Below are positions 12,878-21,291 of a DNA stretch of 64,000 nt, in pieces. The DNA is from Acaudatibacter sp963835495 (GTDB lineage Bacteria; Pseudomonadota; Alphaproteobacteria; Caulobacterales; Caulobacteraceae), in the NCBI GenBank assembly GCA_963835495.1, contig CAWIFQ010000003.1, forward strand, positions 620,001-684,000, given 5' to 3'. The position numbers and the translations under genes are program-made. Every line of letters starts with the position of its first letter. Position 1 is the stretch's first letter. The notes beneath the pieces were generated by a model. It was not told the origin of the DNA. It ran no database searches and saw nothing but the letters and a program-made list of their open reading frames with translations.

Positions 12878-13010
12878 CTTCGTCACCCCGGCCAAGCGGC
12901 GATAGCCGCGCCGAGCCGGGGCCTAACACGCCGGCTCCTGGAAGAATTCCAGCTGGGTTGCGGCCCGTCCGGCCCCGGCTCTCCGCTTCGCTACGGCCGG
13001 GGTGACGAAG
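12878..13010. repeat. Dispersed palindromic repeat, family A, copy 1
   Basis: Element bounded by CTTCGTCACCCCGGCC and its inverse GGCCGGGGTGACGAAG, with inner inverted pieces GAGCCGGGGCC and GGCCCCGGCTC. Copy 2 is at 21147-21270 with the same order and nearly the same length. The right end overlaps the 3' end of the TetR gene. Confidence 0.8.
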
Positions 13011-13608
13011 AGATCAGCGTATCGAACACGGCGGCCACGCGGTCGATGAACACCTCGCGCTCGCGGCCCTGCAGCGGTTCGTTGCGGATCAGGCGTTCGA
13101 CCAGGAAGCCGATGAAGGCGGCCGCCAGCACGCGGGCGCGGGCCTGGGCGTCGTCGCCGCCCAGCCACTCGCGGATCGGCGTCAGGAAGCGTTCCTGGAC
13201 GGCGACGTTGAGCAGCGGCGCGGTGGTCGGCGAGGTCGCCGCCCGCAGCAGGAACTGGAAGCCGTGCGCGCGCCCCTCGTCCGCGCCCGCCAGTTTCGTA
13301 TCGGGGACGCCCGCCATCATGACCCCGACTTCGCGGCCGAAGGTCGCGCGGTCCCATTCCCGCAGTCGGTCGGGCCTGATCGACGCCTTCAGCGCCTCGG
13401 TGAACAGGGCTTCCTTGCCGCCGAAGTAGCGCTTGATCAGGGCGACGTCCGCGCCGGCTTCGGTGGCGATGTCGCGCAGGGCCGTGTGGTCGTAGCCCAG
13501 GCGCGCGAACTGCGCCTGCGCCGCCTCGAGGATCGCCGCGCGGGTGGCCTGGGCGTCGCGCTTGCGCGGCGGCGCGCGGTCGCGCATCAGGGTCGCGGCG
13601 TCGTTCAT
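12991..13608 (-). CDS. TetR-family regulator
   Basis: 205 residues. The N-terminal HTH is clear: TRAAILEAAQAQFARLGYDH, then TALRDIATEAGADVALIKRYFGGKEALF (about residues 23-68). The C-terminal ligand domain is of the TetR_C type. It lies 33 bases downstream of the CYP153 gene on the same strand, so it may be co-transcribed with it and control it. The last five codons and the stop lie inside repeat family A, giving the tail SSSPRP. The start ATG at 13608 is the only good one. Ligand unknown. Confidence 0.87.
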   Translation of the reverse strand: MNDAATLMRDRAPPRKRDAQATRAAILEAAQAQFARLGYDHTALRDIATEAGADVALIKRYFGGKEALFTEALKASIRPDRLREWDRATFGREVGVMMAGVPDTKLAGADEGRAHGFQFLLRAATSPTTAPLLNVAVQERFLTPIREWLGGDDAQARARVLAAAFIGFLVERLIRNEPLQGREREVFIDRVAAVFDTLISSSPRP

Positions 13609-13641
13609 GCCTACGGTTCTACTCTAGTTTGACCCGGCGGG

Positions 13642-14946
13642 TCAGGCCCGTGCGGGGATCACGACCTGCATGCTCTCGAAGCCATGCACGAAGGCCGAGT
13701 AGCTGCGCACCGGCTCGCCGATCATCTCGATCACCGGGAAGCGCTTGAGGATCTCTTCCCAGATGATGGTGAGCTGCATCTCGGCCACCCGGTTGCCGAC
13801 GCAGCGGTGGATGCCGAAGCCGAACGACATGTGCTGGCGCGGCCGCTCGCGGTCGATGATGTAGGCGTTGGGGTTCTCGATCGCGCTCTCGTCGCGGTTG
13901 CCCGAGATGTACCACATCACCACCCGTTCGCCGGCCTTGATGGTCTTGCCGCCGATCTCGACGTCGCGCGTCGCCACCCGGCTCATGTGCGCCAGCGGCG
14001 TCTGGTAGCGGATGGTCTCGGAGACCATCGGCAGCACCAGATCCGGGTTGGCGCGCAGCTTGTCGTACTGGTCGGGGTTCTTGTTCAGCGCGTAGATGCT
14101 GCCGGAGATGGTGTTGCGGGTGGTGTCGTTGCCGCCCACGATCAGCAGGATCACCGTGCCGTGGTACTGCTCGCGCGACATCGCCCGCGTCTCCGGATGC
14201 GCCGTCAGCATCGAGATCAGGTCGTTGCCGCCGCCGCCCGTGACCCGCTCGTTCCACATGCTCTCGAAGGTCCCGAAGCACTCCATCATGGCCTCGGCCT
14301 TGTGCGCCCAGCTCTTCACCGGCCCGTGGCCCGGCTGGTTCATCACCATGTCGGACCAGTAGGGCAGCTTGCGGCGGTTCTCGAACGGGAAGTCGAAGAG
14401 GGTCGCCAGCGTCATCGCCGTCAGTTCCTTCGAGACCAGGTCGACCCAGTCGAACGGTGTGCCGATCGGCAGCCCATCCAGGATCTCGCCGGCGCGCTGG
14501 CGCACCAGCGGCGCCATCTTGGCGATGTTGGCCGGCGCCACCGTCGGGCTGACCGCCTTGCGGTGCACGCTGTGCTCCGGCTCGTCCATGGTGATGAAGC
14601 CGGCCCCGCCGCGGCGGCGCGGCTCCTGGCCGATGGCCTTGAGCGCGGCCTCCTGCTCTTCCATCGCCTTCAGGTTGGCCAGGCCGATGCCGTCCGCCGA
14701 GGAGAACGCTTCATGGTCGGTGTCCACCGCCATGATGTCCTCCCAGCGCGTCACCGACCAATAGGGCCCGAACTCGCTCTCGGCGGTGAAGTGCACCGGA
14801 TCCTCGCGCCGCAGCCGCTCGAACACCGGCCAGATGGTGTCGTTCTGGAAGCGCTCGATGTTGGCCGGATTCAGCTCCGCCAGCGGCGTGGCGTAGGCCT
14901 CGGCGGCGGAATCTGCTGCGGCCCCGACCTTAACAGCGATGTTCAT
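13642..14946 (-). CDS. CYP153-family cytochrome P450 (terminal alkane/fatty acid hydroxylase)
   Basis: 434 residues from ATG at 14946, preceded by GGGGAAGAGG; an ATG 17 codons upstream is in frame but has no such site. The oxygen-activating helix has GGNDTTRN (271-278), the ExxR motif is ETIR (310-313), and the haem loop is FGFGIHRCVG (375-384, Cys382). The segments LIVGGNDTTRNTISGS and MSRVATRDVEIGG are characteristic of CYP153. Such soluble enzymes hydroxylate medium-chain alkanes or fatty acids at the terminal carbon and need a ferredoxin and ferredoxin reductase; neither is next to it here, so the partners are elsewhere. Downstream is a TetR gene. Confidence 0.92.
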   Translation of the reverse strand: MNIAVKVGAAADSAAEAYATPLAELNPANIERFQNDTIWPVFERLRREDPVHFTAESEFGPYWSVTRWEDIMAVDTDHEAFSSADGIGLANLKAMEEQEAALKAIGQEPRRRGGAGFITMDEPEHSVHRKAVSPTVAPANIAKMAPLVRQRAGEILDGLPIGTPFDWVDLVSKELTAMTLATLFDFPFENRRKLPYWSDMVMNQPGHGPVKSWAHKAEAMMECFGTFESMWNERVTGGGGNDLISMLTAHPETRAMSREQYHGTVILLIVGGNDTTRNTISGSIYALNKNPDQYDKLRANPDLVLPMVSETIRYQTPLAHMSRVATRDVEIGGKTIKAGERVVMWYISGNRDESAIENPNAYIIDRERPRQHMSFGFGIHRCVGNRVAEMQLTIIWEEILKRFPVIEMIGEPVRSYSAFVHGFESMQVVIPARA

Positions 14947-15032
14947 GGCCTCTTCCCCGTTGCTGGCGCGCGTTCCGCGACCGTAGCCCAGCAACATCTA
15001 CGCGGGGCGGGTTTATGTCAATCGCTGTTGAC

Positions 15033-16367
15033 TTAGGCTTCGGCCGGAACCTTGGGCGCCATGCTCCGCCGCATCAGCCAGACCAGGGCGCCGATCAGGA
15101 TCGCGGTGGCCCAGAACATGTTGCCGAGCGCCGGCAGGATGTGGGGCGAGGCGATCGAGACGCCGGCGGTGAAGAGGGCGATGGCGGCGGCGAGCGACCA
15201 GCCGGCCACCTTGCGCGCCCGCCGATCCGGGTCCGTGGCCGCGCGATAGACCAGCAGCGTGAAGGGGAACAGCAGCCAGACGAAGTAGTAGGCCCGCGCC
15301 AGGGGCGAGGCGATCGTCATCAGCGCGATCAGCAGCGCGTACTCGGCGGCGTCGGACGCCGGCGTTCGCCGTTTCTGCGGGGGCAGGGCGATCACGAAGC
15401 CCAGCCCGACCAGGCCCGCGACGACGGCCAGGACCAGGTTGGCCTGGTCGTAGCTGAGATCCAGGACGTTGACGTAAAGCGGCTTGGCGTCGGGCTTTTC
15501 CGCCTCGGCGTTGATCGGCCGCACGTAGCGGTGGGTGACGGCGATGATCGAATTGTTCTTCCAGCCCCAGTTCTGCTCGGGCCGCTGGCCAAAGCCCTTT
15601 TCGCTGGCCGAGAACACCATGCCGCTGGCCCAGCGCTCCACCTCGGCCGTGTTTCGCTCGAGGCCGCGGAAGGGGGCCGGGGCGAGCAGCAGGAAGGCCG
15701 CGGTCAGCACCGCCATGCTCGCCGCCGCCCGCCAGCGCCGTCGCCAGATCAGGTAGGGGAAGATCGCCACCGGAAAGGCCTTCAGCGCGGCGGCGGCGGC
15801 GAACATGGCGCCAGCGCTCCACTCCCGCCCGCCCCGCAGCAGCGCGAGGCCGGCCAGCACCATCGCCAGCAGCATCAGGTTGGGCTGGCCGAGGTCGTAC
15901 ATGTCCCAGATGAACGGCAGCGCCAGCACCGAGGGCAGGGCGACCACCCACCAGGCCTGCTTTCCAGCGAAGCCGGCGAGCCGCTCGGACAGCTTCACCG
16001 CCACCAGCCAGCTGGCGACGTTCACCAGGTCGATGCAGAAGATCGAGAACGCCGGACCGAACAGGCTGAACGGGGTCAGCAGCACCGCCGCGATCGGCGG
16101 ATAGAGAAAGCCGAAGGTCGCGCCGCTCTTGGGGTAGAGGTCGCCGCCGCTCAGCACCAGGCGCCCGACGTGGTACCAGAGCGGGTAGTCCTTGCCCTTG
16201 CCGTGGCCGAACAGCTGCGGGACCAGCGGCAGCGCGCAGAGGATCAGGTTCGCGGTCACGAACAGGATCAGCAAGGTGCGCCGCCCGAGCGGCGGCTTGG
16301 TCCAGCGACCGGCCGGAATCTGCGCGGCGACCGGGCTTTCGACGTCTATGGCTTGCGCATCGGACAT
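15033..16367 (-). CDS. Glycosyltransferase family 87 membrane protein
   Basis: 444 residues, an integral membrane protein with about ten hydrophobic segments beginning at residue 30. The LSGGDLYPKSGATFGFLYPP segment in the first periplasmic loop is typical of GT87 (DUF2029) polyprenyl-phosphate-mannose-dependent mannosyltransferases. The large loop with GWKNNSIIAVTHRYV is also a family feature. Predicted to add a sugar from a lipid-linked donor to an envelope glycan; the acceptor cannot be told. It is divergent from the Gly-rich exported protein, with a strong hairpin between them. Confidence 0.82.
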   Translation of the reverse strand: MSDAQAIDVESPVAAQIPAGRWTKPPLGRRTLLILFVTANLILCALPLVPQLFGHGKGKDYPLWYHVGRLVLSGGDLYPKSGATFGFLYPPIAAVLLTPFSLFGPAFSIFCIDLVNVASWLVAVKLSERLAGFAGKQAWWVVALPSVLALPFIWDMYDLGQPNLMLLAMVLAGLALLRGGREWSAGAMFAAAAALKAFPVAIFPYLIWRRRWRAAASMAVLTAAFLLLAPAPFRGLERNTAEVERWASGMVFSASEKGFGQRPEQNWGWKNNSIIAVTHRYVRPINAEAEKPDAKPLYVNVLDLSYDQANLVLAVVAGLVGLGFVIALPPQKRRTPASDAAEYALLIALMTIASPLARAYYFVWLLFPFTLLVYRAATDPDRRARKVAGWSLAAAIALFTAGVSIASPHILPALGNMFWATAILIGALVWLMRRSMAPKVPAEA

Positions 16368-16422
16368 GGCTGGGTCTCTAGCCGCCCTCGGCGATAGGTG
16401 ACAGAGCCGTTCAGCCGAGGTT

Positions 16423-16460
16423 CAGCCGCTGACTCCCACGCTGTAGCGTGGGAACGGCTG
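16423..16460. promoter_or_regulatory. Two-tier inverted repeat in a divergent intergenic region
   Basis: Outer arms CAGCCG (16423-16428) and CGGCTG (16455-16460) enclose inner arms CCCACGC (16435-16441) and GCGTGGG (16446-16452). It lies between the starts of the GT87 and Gly-rich genes, where terminators are not expected, so an operator or 5' mRNA structure is more likely. Confidence 0.5.
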
Positions 16461-16487
16461 CTGGGACGACTCTGAGCGGGGTTGGTG

Positions 16488-17069
16488 ATGAAGAAGATTC
16501 TGATCGCGGCCTGCGCGCTACTTGCCCTGCCAGGTGCTGCGCTGGCGCAGCATAGCAGTGGCCGCGGCGGCGGTGGTGGATCGCACGGCGGCGGCGGCGG
16601 CGGCGGTGGCGGAGGCCACGGTCAAGGCGGCGGCGGTCGTGGCGGCGCCGGCGGGTTCCATGGCGGCGGAGGCTTCCACGGCGGCGGCGGTCAATTCCAT
16701 GGCGGCGGCGGGTTCCACGGTGGGTTCTCGGGCGGCGGCTTTCATTCCCACTTCGGCGCCGGGCCGATTGGGCGATTCGGGTCGCGGGACCTGGGCGCCT
16801 GGCGCGGCGGTTTCTGGTGGCACGGCTTCCGCGGCGGCCGGATCGGCTGGTGGTGGTTCGCCGACGGCGACTGGTACTGGTACGACAATCCGGTCTACCC
16901 CTACCCGGACTATGTCGGCGACTACTACGTCCCGTCCGACACCTACGCGCCGCCAGGGCAGGTCTGGTACTACTGCAACTACCCCGCCGGCTACTATCCG
17001 TACGTCCACGCCTGCCCGAGCGGCTGGCAGGTTGTCCCCGCCGACCAGGGGCCGGACGACGGGCCCTAG
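16488..17069 (+). CDS. Gly/His-rich exported protein
   Basis: About 193 residues. A clear signal peptide MKKILIAACALLALPGAALA is followed by a long low-complexity stretch of GGG and GGFHGGG repeats (residues 22-95), then an aromatic-rich C-terminal half (WFADGDWYWYDNPVYPYPDY, and two cysteines in YYCNYPAGYYPYVHACPSG). Exported GGxH-rich proteins with a YYC..P...C tail are common and uncharacterised in alphaproteobacteria. TTG and GTG codons lie just upstream in frame, but the ATG at 16488 gives the proper signal peptide. Its stop is two bases from the convergent LLM gene stop. Function unknown; metal binding by the histidines is possible. Confidence 0.8.
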   Translation: MKKILIAACALLALPGAALAQHSSGRGGGGGSHGGGGGGGGGGHGQGGGGRGGAGGFHGGGGFHGGGGQFHGGGGFHGGFSGGGFHSHFGAGPIGRFGSRDLGAWRGGFWWHGFRGGRIGWWWFADGDWYWYDNPVYPYPDYVGDYYVPSDTYAPPGQVWYYCNYPAGYYPYVHACPSGWQVVPADQGPDDGP

Positions 17070-17071
17070 TT

Positions 17072-18091
17072 TCACGCGGCGGGCGCGATCACCTCGGCGG
17101 CGAAGCGTTCCATCTCTTCCAGCTGCGGGCTCATCTGCAGCAACAGCAGGTCCAGCCCGGCGGCCTCGTAGGCGGCGATCCGCGCGCGGATCTGGTCGGC
17201 CGTGCCGATCAGGTTCGGGCGCAGGCCGCGGTTGGAGACGGAATATTCCTGCAGCTTCAGCTCGCGTTCGAGCTGGGCGCCGGAGAGCCACTGGTCGAAG
17301 TTGGCGAAGCCCGGCGCGTCGGGATCGAGGGTGGTGATCCGCGTCACTTCCTCGCGCGCCGCCGCTTCGCTGTCCCGGACGATGGCGTAGGCGGCCATGC
17401 CGAAGATCATCGGCGGCCCGCCCGCGGCGGCGCGGCGGGCCCTCATGTCGGCGATCTTGCCCGCGACCACGTCGACCTCGTCGCCGTGCATCACGTAGGC
17501 GTCGCACTGGCGCGCGATCATGTCCTTGGCGGCCTCGAACTCGCCGCCGGCGTAGATCACCGGCTTGCCGACCGGCTTCGGCTCGCAGATCGCGTCCTTC
17601 AGCCGGTAGCGCTCGCCCTCGAAGCTGAACTTCGGCTCGCGCCAGAGCCCGGCCACCACCTGCAGCCACTCGGCGGTGCGGCCATAGCGGTCGTCGTGCT
17701 GGTCGAACTGCAGGCCGTAGCTCTGCGCCTCCTCGGCCCACCACGACGAGACGACATTGAGCGACAGGCGCCCGCCGCTGATCCGGTCGATGTTGGCCGC
17801 CTGTTTGGCCAGCAGCGCCGGCTGGTGGAAGTTCGGCCGCACGGCCACCATTAGCTCAAGCCGCTCGGTGACGGCGGCGAGCGCTGCGGCGGTGGACCAG
17901 GCGTCGAGCGCTGGCTGGTCGATTCCCTTGATATCGTTGAGGTTCAGCTCGGCGATCAGGGTCAGGTCATAGCCGATCTGCTCGGCGCGCTGGCACAGAC
18001 GGCGCATGTAGTCCCAGGTCGCGCTCATGCCCTCGTCGGGCACGTTGCGCAGCCAGCCGCCGAACACCGGGGCCCAAAAGCCGTATCTCAC
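17072..18091 (-). CDS. LLM-class flavin-dependent monooxygenase (SsuD-like)
   Basis: 339 residues from GTG at 18091 (VRYGFWAPVFGG), ten bases after the stop of the ATP-grasp gene. Luciferase-like FMN(H2) TIM-barrel features are present: NVVSSWWAEEAQSYGLQFD, DRYGRTAEWLQVVAGLW and KPVIYAGGEFEAAKDMIA. This fits the alkanesulfonate monooxygenase/dimethylsulfone group, which needs reduced flavin from a separate reductase. The frame is open further upstream to 18139, overlapping the ATP-grasp gene, but lacks a start with a ribosome site. The 10-base spacing suggests that both act in one pathway. Substrate unknown. Confidence 0.85.
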   Translation of the reverse strand: MRYGFWAPVFGGWLRNVPDEGMSATWDYMRRLCQRAEQIGYDLTLIAELNLNDIKGIDQPALDAWSTAAALAAVTERLELMVAVRPNFHQPALLAKQAANIDRISGGRLSLNVVSSWWAEEAQSYGLQFDQHDDRYGRTAEWLQVVAGLWREPKFSFEGERYRLKDAICEPKPVGKPVIYAGGEFEAAKDMIARQCDAYVMHGDEVDVVAGKIADMRARRAAAGGPPMIFGMAAYAIVRDSEAAAREEVTRITTLDPDAPGFANFDQWLSGAQLERELKLQEYSVSNRGLRPNLIGTADQIRARIAAYEAAGLDLLLLQMSPQLEEMERFAAEVIAPAA

Positions 18092-18101
18092 GCGCCGAAC
18101 C

Positions 18102-19025
18102 TCATGCAGCAACCTTCGCCTGGGCGGCGATCTGGCCAATCAGCCAGCTCACGAACGGCTCGTGCGGGTCGTAGCCCAGCACCTGCAACGGATTGGCGAC
18201 GAAGTTGGAGAGGGCGTTGAGGTCGTAGAACTTCGACCGGCCATCGCGGTCGTCGATCATGTATTCGATGCCGCCGACATCCATCCGCGCGGCGACGGCG
18301 ACGCGCTCGACCGCGGCGACGATCTGCGGCGGCGGCTGGAAGGCCTCGATGGTGATGGTCGGCTTGTCGACCATGCAGACGTCGGCCGGGCAGAGATCGA
18401 AGGTCGAGCCTGCCCCGTCGAGCGCGATGGCGTAGAGCAGCTCGCCGTCCAGCACTTCGCAGCGGATCACACGGGCGCCGCGGGCCGGCACGTATTCCTG
18501 CACCAGCGCTACGCCATCGACGCCGACCGGGGTCAGCTTGTCGGCGACGGCAGCGCCGAGCTCCTCGGCCGTCTCGTAGCGGACGACGCCGGCGCCGGAG
18601 CCGCCGACATTGACCTTCACCATCACCGGGAATCCGACCTCGGCGGCCAGGCGCGGAACGTCCTCGCGGCGATGGGCGACCCTGGTCCTGGGGATGTCGA
18701 GACCGCATTGCCGGAACAGGCTGAGTTGGCGCGCCTTGCTGAGGTCATACGCCAGCACGGCCGGCCCGTTGATCACCCGCGCGCCCAGCCCTTCCCAGTG
18801 CGCCAGCGCGGCCAGGCTGTAGAACAGCGCGTGTTCCTCCTGGCGCAGGAACGACGACATCGCCAGGCGGCTGAGGATCACCGGCGCGGGCGGCCGCGGA
18901 TCGGCGGGATCGAAGGTGTGGTCCTGGATCGGGATCGCCGTCCAGTCGACGCCGCGCCGATCCAGCTCGCGGAACAGCGGCTCGAACCACTGCGGGTGTT
19001 CGTAAAAGACGGCGAGATCGGCCAA
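18102..19025 (-). CDS. ATP-grasp ligase (RimK/glutathione synthetase-like)
   Basis: 307 residues. ATP-grasp signatures: FPVMVKVNVGGSGAGVV (about 132-148, with the ATP lysine K137), EYVP (177-180), the metal-binding GGIEYMID (251-258) and DLNALSNF (268-275). Such enzymes join a carboxylate to an amine or thiol via acyl phosphate. The upstream half, with DLSKARQLSLFRQCGLDIPR, is the usual pre-ATP-grasp domain. It is followed after 10 bases by a flavin monooxygenase gene and preceded by a membrane hydroxylase gene on the same strand 62 bases away. RimK itself is not certain; related enzymes act in small peptide and modified amino acid synthesis. Confidence 0.83.
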   Translation of the reverse strand: MADLAVFYEHPQWFEPLFRELDRRGVDWTAIPIQDHTFDPADPRPPAPVILSRLAMSSFLRQEEHALFYSLAALAHWEGLGARVINGPAVLAYDLSKARQLSLFRQCGLDIPRTRVAHRREDVPRLAAEVGFPVMVKVNVGGSGAGVVRYETAEELGAAVADKLTPVGVDGVALVQEYVPARGARVIRCEVLDGELLYAIALDGAGSTFDLCPADVCMVDKPTITIEAFQPPPQIVAAVERVAVAARMDVGGIEYMIDDRDGRSKFYDLNALSNFVANPLQVLGYDPHEPFVSWLIGQIAAQAKVAA

Positions 19026-19087
19026 GGGACGCTCCGGCGAGAAGTCGCGGTTGCCTTAGCGGAAGATCGGCCTCCAGACGAGGCGCC

Positions 19088-19852
19088 TCAAGCCTCGGCC
19101 CTGACCGCTTCGGCCCGCTGGCGCTCGGGCATCATGTCGGTGCGCATGGCGCGGTCCCAGAAGCGGAAGTAGAGGCCGAAATTGGCCCCGTAGTGGGTGT
19201 GGTGCAGGCTGTGGTGCGTGGCGGAGATCAGCCAGGCGCCGATCGGCCCCTGGACCAGCCAGTCGGGCAGCACCTCGGCGCCGGCGTGGTTCAGCACCGC
19301 GGCGATGGTCATGATCGAGAGCAGCGCGATGATCACCGCTGGGTGAACCGGGATGACGAAGGTCAGCGCCGGCAGCAGCCAGGCGTTCAGCGCCGCCTCC
19401 GCCCAGTCGAACGAGAACGAAGCGAACGGCGTCGGCTGGCGCGAACGGTGGTGGCCTGCATGCACGTACCGGAACACCTGGCGCCGATGCATCAGCCGGT
19501 GCAGCCAGTAGTAATAGGTGTCCTGGATCAGCAGATAGAGCGCCCCGCTAATGAACAGCCAGGCCACGCCATAGCGGCCGACGTCCTGATAGATCAGCGT
19601 CCCGCCGCCTCGCCAGGCCTCCCACACCACGGCCGCCGGCAGGGCGTAGATCCATGACGAGAGCAGCGAGAGCTTCAGTTCGTGGCGGATGGTCGCCGCC
19701 TTCGGGCGGTCCCGGTTGAGCTGGCGCCCGGCCACGCGCCCGTCCTTGCGGCCCCAGACCAGGGCGTAGACGGTCCCGACCACGACCAGGTAACGCGCCG
19801 CGATGGCGACGGTCAGGATCAGGGTCGTCATGGCGAGGTGAGTAATCGACAT
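19088..19852 (-). CDS. Sterol desaturase/fatty acid hydroxylase superfamily membrane protein
   Basis: 254 residues with at least four hydrophobic segments. The di-iron histidine set is complete: HRLMH (118-122), HAGHH (131-135), H189 and HHSLHHTHY (213-221). This family hydroxylates or desaturates lipids in the membrane using O2. Enzymes of this type in bacteria modify carotenoids, fatty acids or hopanoids. The gene lies upstream of the ATP-grasp and LLM genes on the same strand, so it might be the first gene of that operon (62-base gap). Start ATG at 19852; a few codons could be trimmed to the ATG at MTTLILTVAIA. Confidence 0.88.
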   Translation of the reverse strand: MSITHLAMTTLILTVAIAARYLVVVGTVYALVWGRKDGRVAGRQLNRDRPKAATIRHELKLSLLSSWIYALPAAVVWEAWRGGGTLIYQDVGRYGVAWLFISGALYLLIQDTYYYWLHRLMHRRQVFRYVHAGHHRSRQPTPFASFSFDWAEAALNAWLLPALTFVIPVHPAVIIALLSIMTIAAVLNHAGAEVLPDWLVQGPIGAWLISATHHSLHHTHYGANFGLYFRFWDRAMRTDMMPERQRAEAVRAEA

Positions 19853-20012
19853 AGGCGCTCCGGCGGCGACAACGCCGTGTTTTGGCCCGTGCGGTCAAGC
19901 GCCAACCGGTGGTCGCGGCCGCCGCCAGCGGGTCCCCGCAGAGGGGAAATGTCTCGCTATCGCAATGTCGTGCGGCTAGTTTGCGCCATCGCGACCGCGA
20001 GTGAGGATGCGA

Positions 20013-21116
20013 ATGAGGCTGGGGACTGCCGCCGTGTGGGCGGCATTGGCTTTGAGCGCCGGCGCAGGGCTGACCGCCGGTGTCGCGTTCGCCGATCCGG
20101 TTGGCGACGCCAGCGCCGGGCAGGATGCGCTCAACAAAGGTGACCTGAATTCCGCCGTCGCCCTGTTCAGCCGGGCGATCAACTCCCGCGGCTTGCCGCG
20201 GGCGGGGCTGGAATTGGCCTACGTCGAACGCGCGACCGCCTACGCCGGCCTGCACAAGTACGACCTGGCGCTGGCCGACGTCGATTTCGCCCTGGCGATC
20301 TCGCCCGACGACCCGGACGCCCGCGGCCTGCGCGGTCAGATTCCGGCCACCGCCGAGCTGGTCCAGGCCGATGCGGCGCGCCGTGGCGCGGCGCTCTACG
20401 ACCGCGGCGACTACGACGGCGCCCTCGCGGCGCTGGATCGGGCGGTCTCGCTCAATCCCAACGACGAATACAGTCTCTATGAGCGGGGTCTGACCTGGCT
20501 GGCCAAGCCCGACTACAACCGCGCCCTGGCCGATTTCAACGCCGTGCTCAAACTGAAGCCCAACACCTGGGGCGCCCTCGACGAGCGCGGCAACGCCTAT
20601 CGTGGCAGGGGCCAGTACGACCTCGCGATCGCCGACTACAACGCGGCCATCGCGCTCTACCCGAATGCGGCGGCGATCTACTTCGACCGCGGCCAGGCCC
20701 ACGCCCTGAAGCGCGACAGCGGCCTGGCGATCTCCGACTTCGATCGGGCGCTGCAGATGCAGCCGGGCGTCGAGGCCTATCTCTACGCCCGGTGCACGAT
20801 CCGCGCGGCGGCGGCGATCGAGCTCGACAAGGCGTTGGCCGACTGCAATCGCGCCCTGCAGATCAACCCGGACAGCGCCGCCGACTTCGACGCGCGCGGC
20901 TTCGTGCGCTTCAAGCGCGGCGAGTTCCCGCAGGCGATCAACGACACCGGCGAGGCGATCCGGCGCGATCCGAGGCGGGCCAGCGCGCTCTATGTGCGCG
21001 GGCTGGCGGAGCTGCGCAGCAACCAGACCGCAGCCGGGATGGCCGATATGCGCGCGGCGCAGGCGATCGACCCCAAGGTGGCCGACTACTACGCCAAGTG
21101 GGGCGTCCGGCCGTAG
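20013..21116 (+). CDS. Exported TPR-repeat protein
   Basis: About 367 residues starting at ATG 20013, with GAGTGAGG just upstream; GTG at 20001 and ATG at 20007 are less well placed. The signal peptide is MRLGTAAVWAALALSAGAGL followed by TAGVAFAD. Then come about eight TPR units (for example YDLALADVDFALAISPDDPD, YNRALADFNAVLKLKPNTW, YDLAIADYNAAIALYPNAAA). The C-terminus, YYAKWGVRP, resembles that of the TPR lipoprotein at 44.7-45.8 kb (FAGYGVKP). Likely a periplasmic scaffold; partners unknown. It is single and is followed by a palindromic repeat. Confidence 0.85.
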   Translation: MRLGTAAVWAALALSAGAGLTAGVAFADPVGDASAGQDALNKGDLNSAVALFSRAINSRGLPRAGLELAYVERATAYAGLHKYDLALADVDFALAISPDDPDARGLRGQIPATAELVQADAARRGAALYDRGDYDGALAALDRAVSLNPNDEYSLYERGLTWLAKPDYNRALADFNAVLKLKPNTWGALDERGNAYRGRGQYDLAIADYNAAIALYPNAAAIYFDRGQAHALKRDSGLAISDFDRALQMQPGVEAYLYARCTIRAAAAIELDKALADCNRALQINPDSAADFDARGFVRFKRGEFPQAINDTGEAIRRDPRRASALYVRGLAELRSNQTAAGMADMRAAQAIDPKVADYYAKWGVRP

Positions 21117-21146
21117 AACGGGTGGAAATGAGGCGGCGTGTTCCCG

Positions 21147-21270
21147 CTTCGTCACCCCGGCCGCGCGAAGCGAGAGCCGGGGCCGGAAGCGCCGCCACCG
21201 AGCTGGATGTTGTCTAAGCACCGGAGCGTCCGGCCCCGGATCGGCCTTGCAGGCCGTCCGGGGTGACGAG
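21147..21270. repeat. Dispersed palindromic repeat, family A, copy 2
   Basis: CTTCGTCACCCCGGCC at the left and CCGGGGTGACGAG at the right, with GAGCCGGGGCC and GGCCCCGGA inside, as in copy 1 at 12878-13010. It fills the gap between the TPR gene and the transglutaminase gene. Confidence 0.8.
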
Positions 21271-21291
21271 TTCATCGATTCAGCATGCCTG

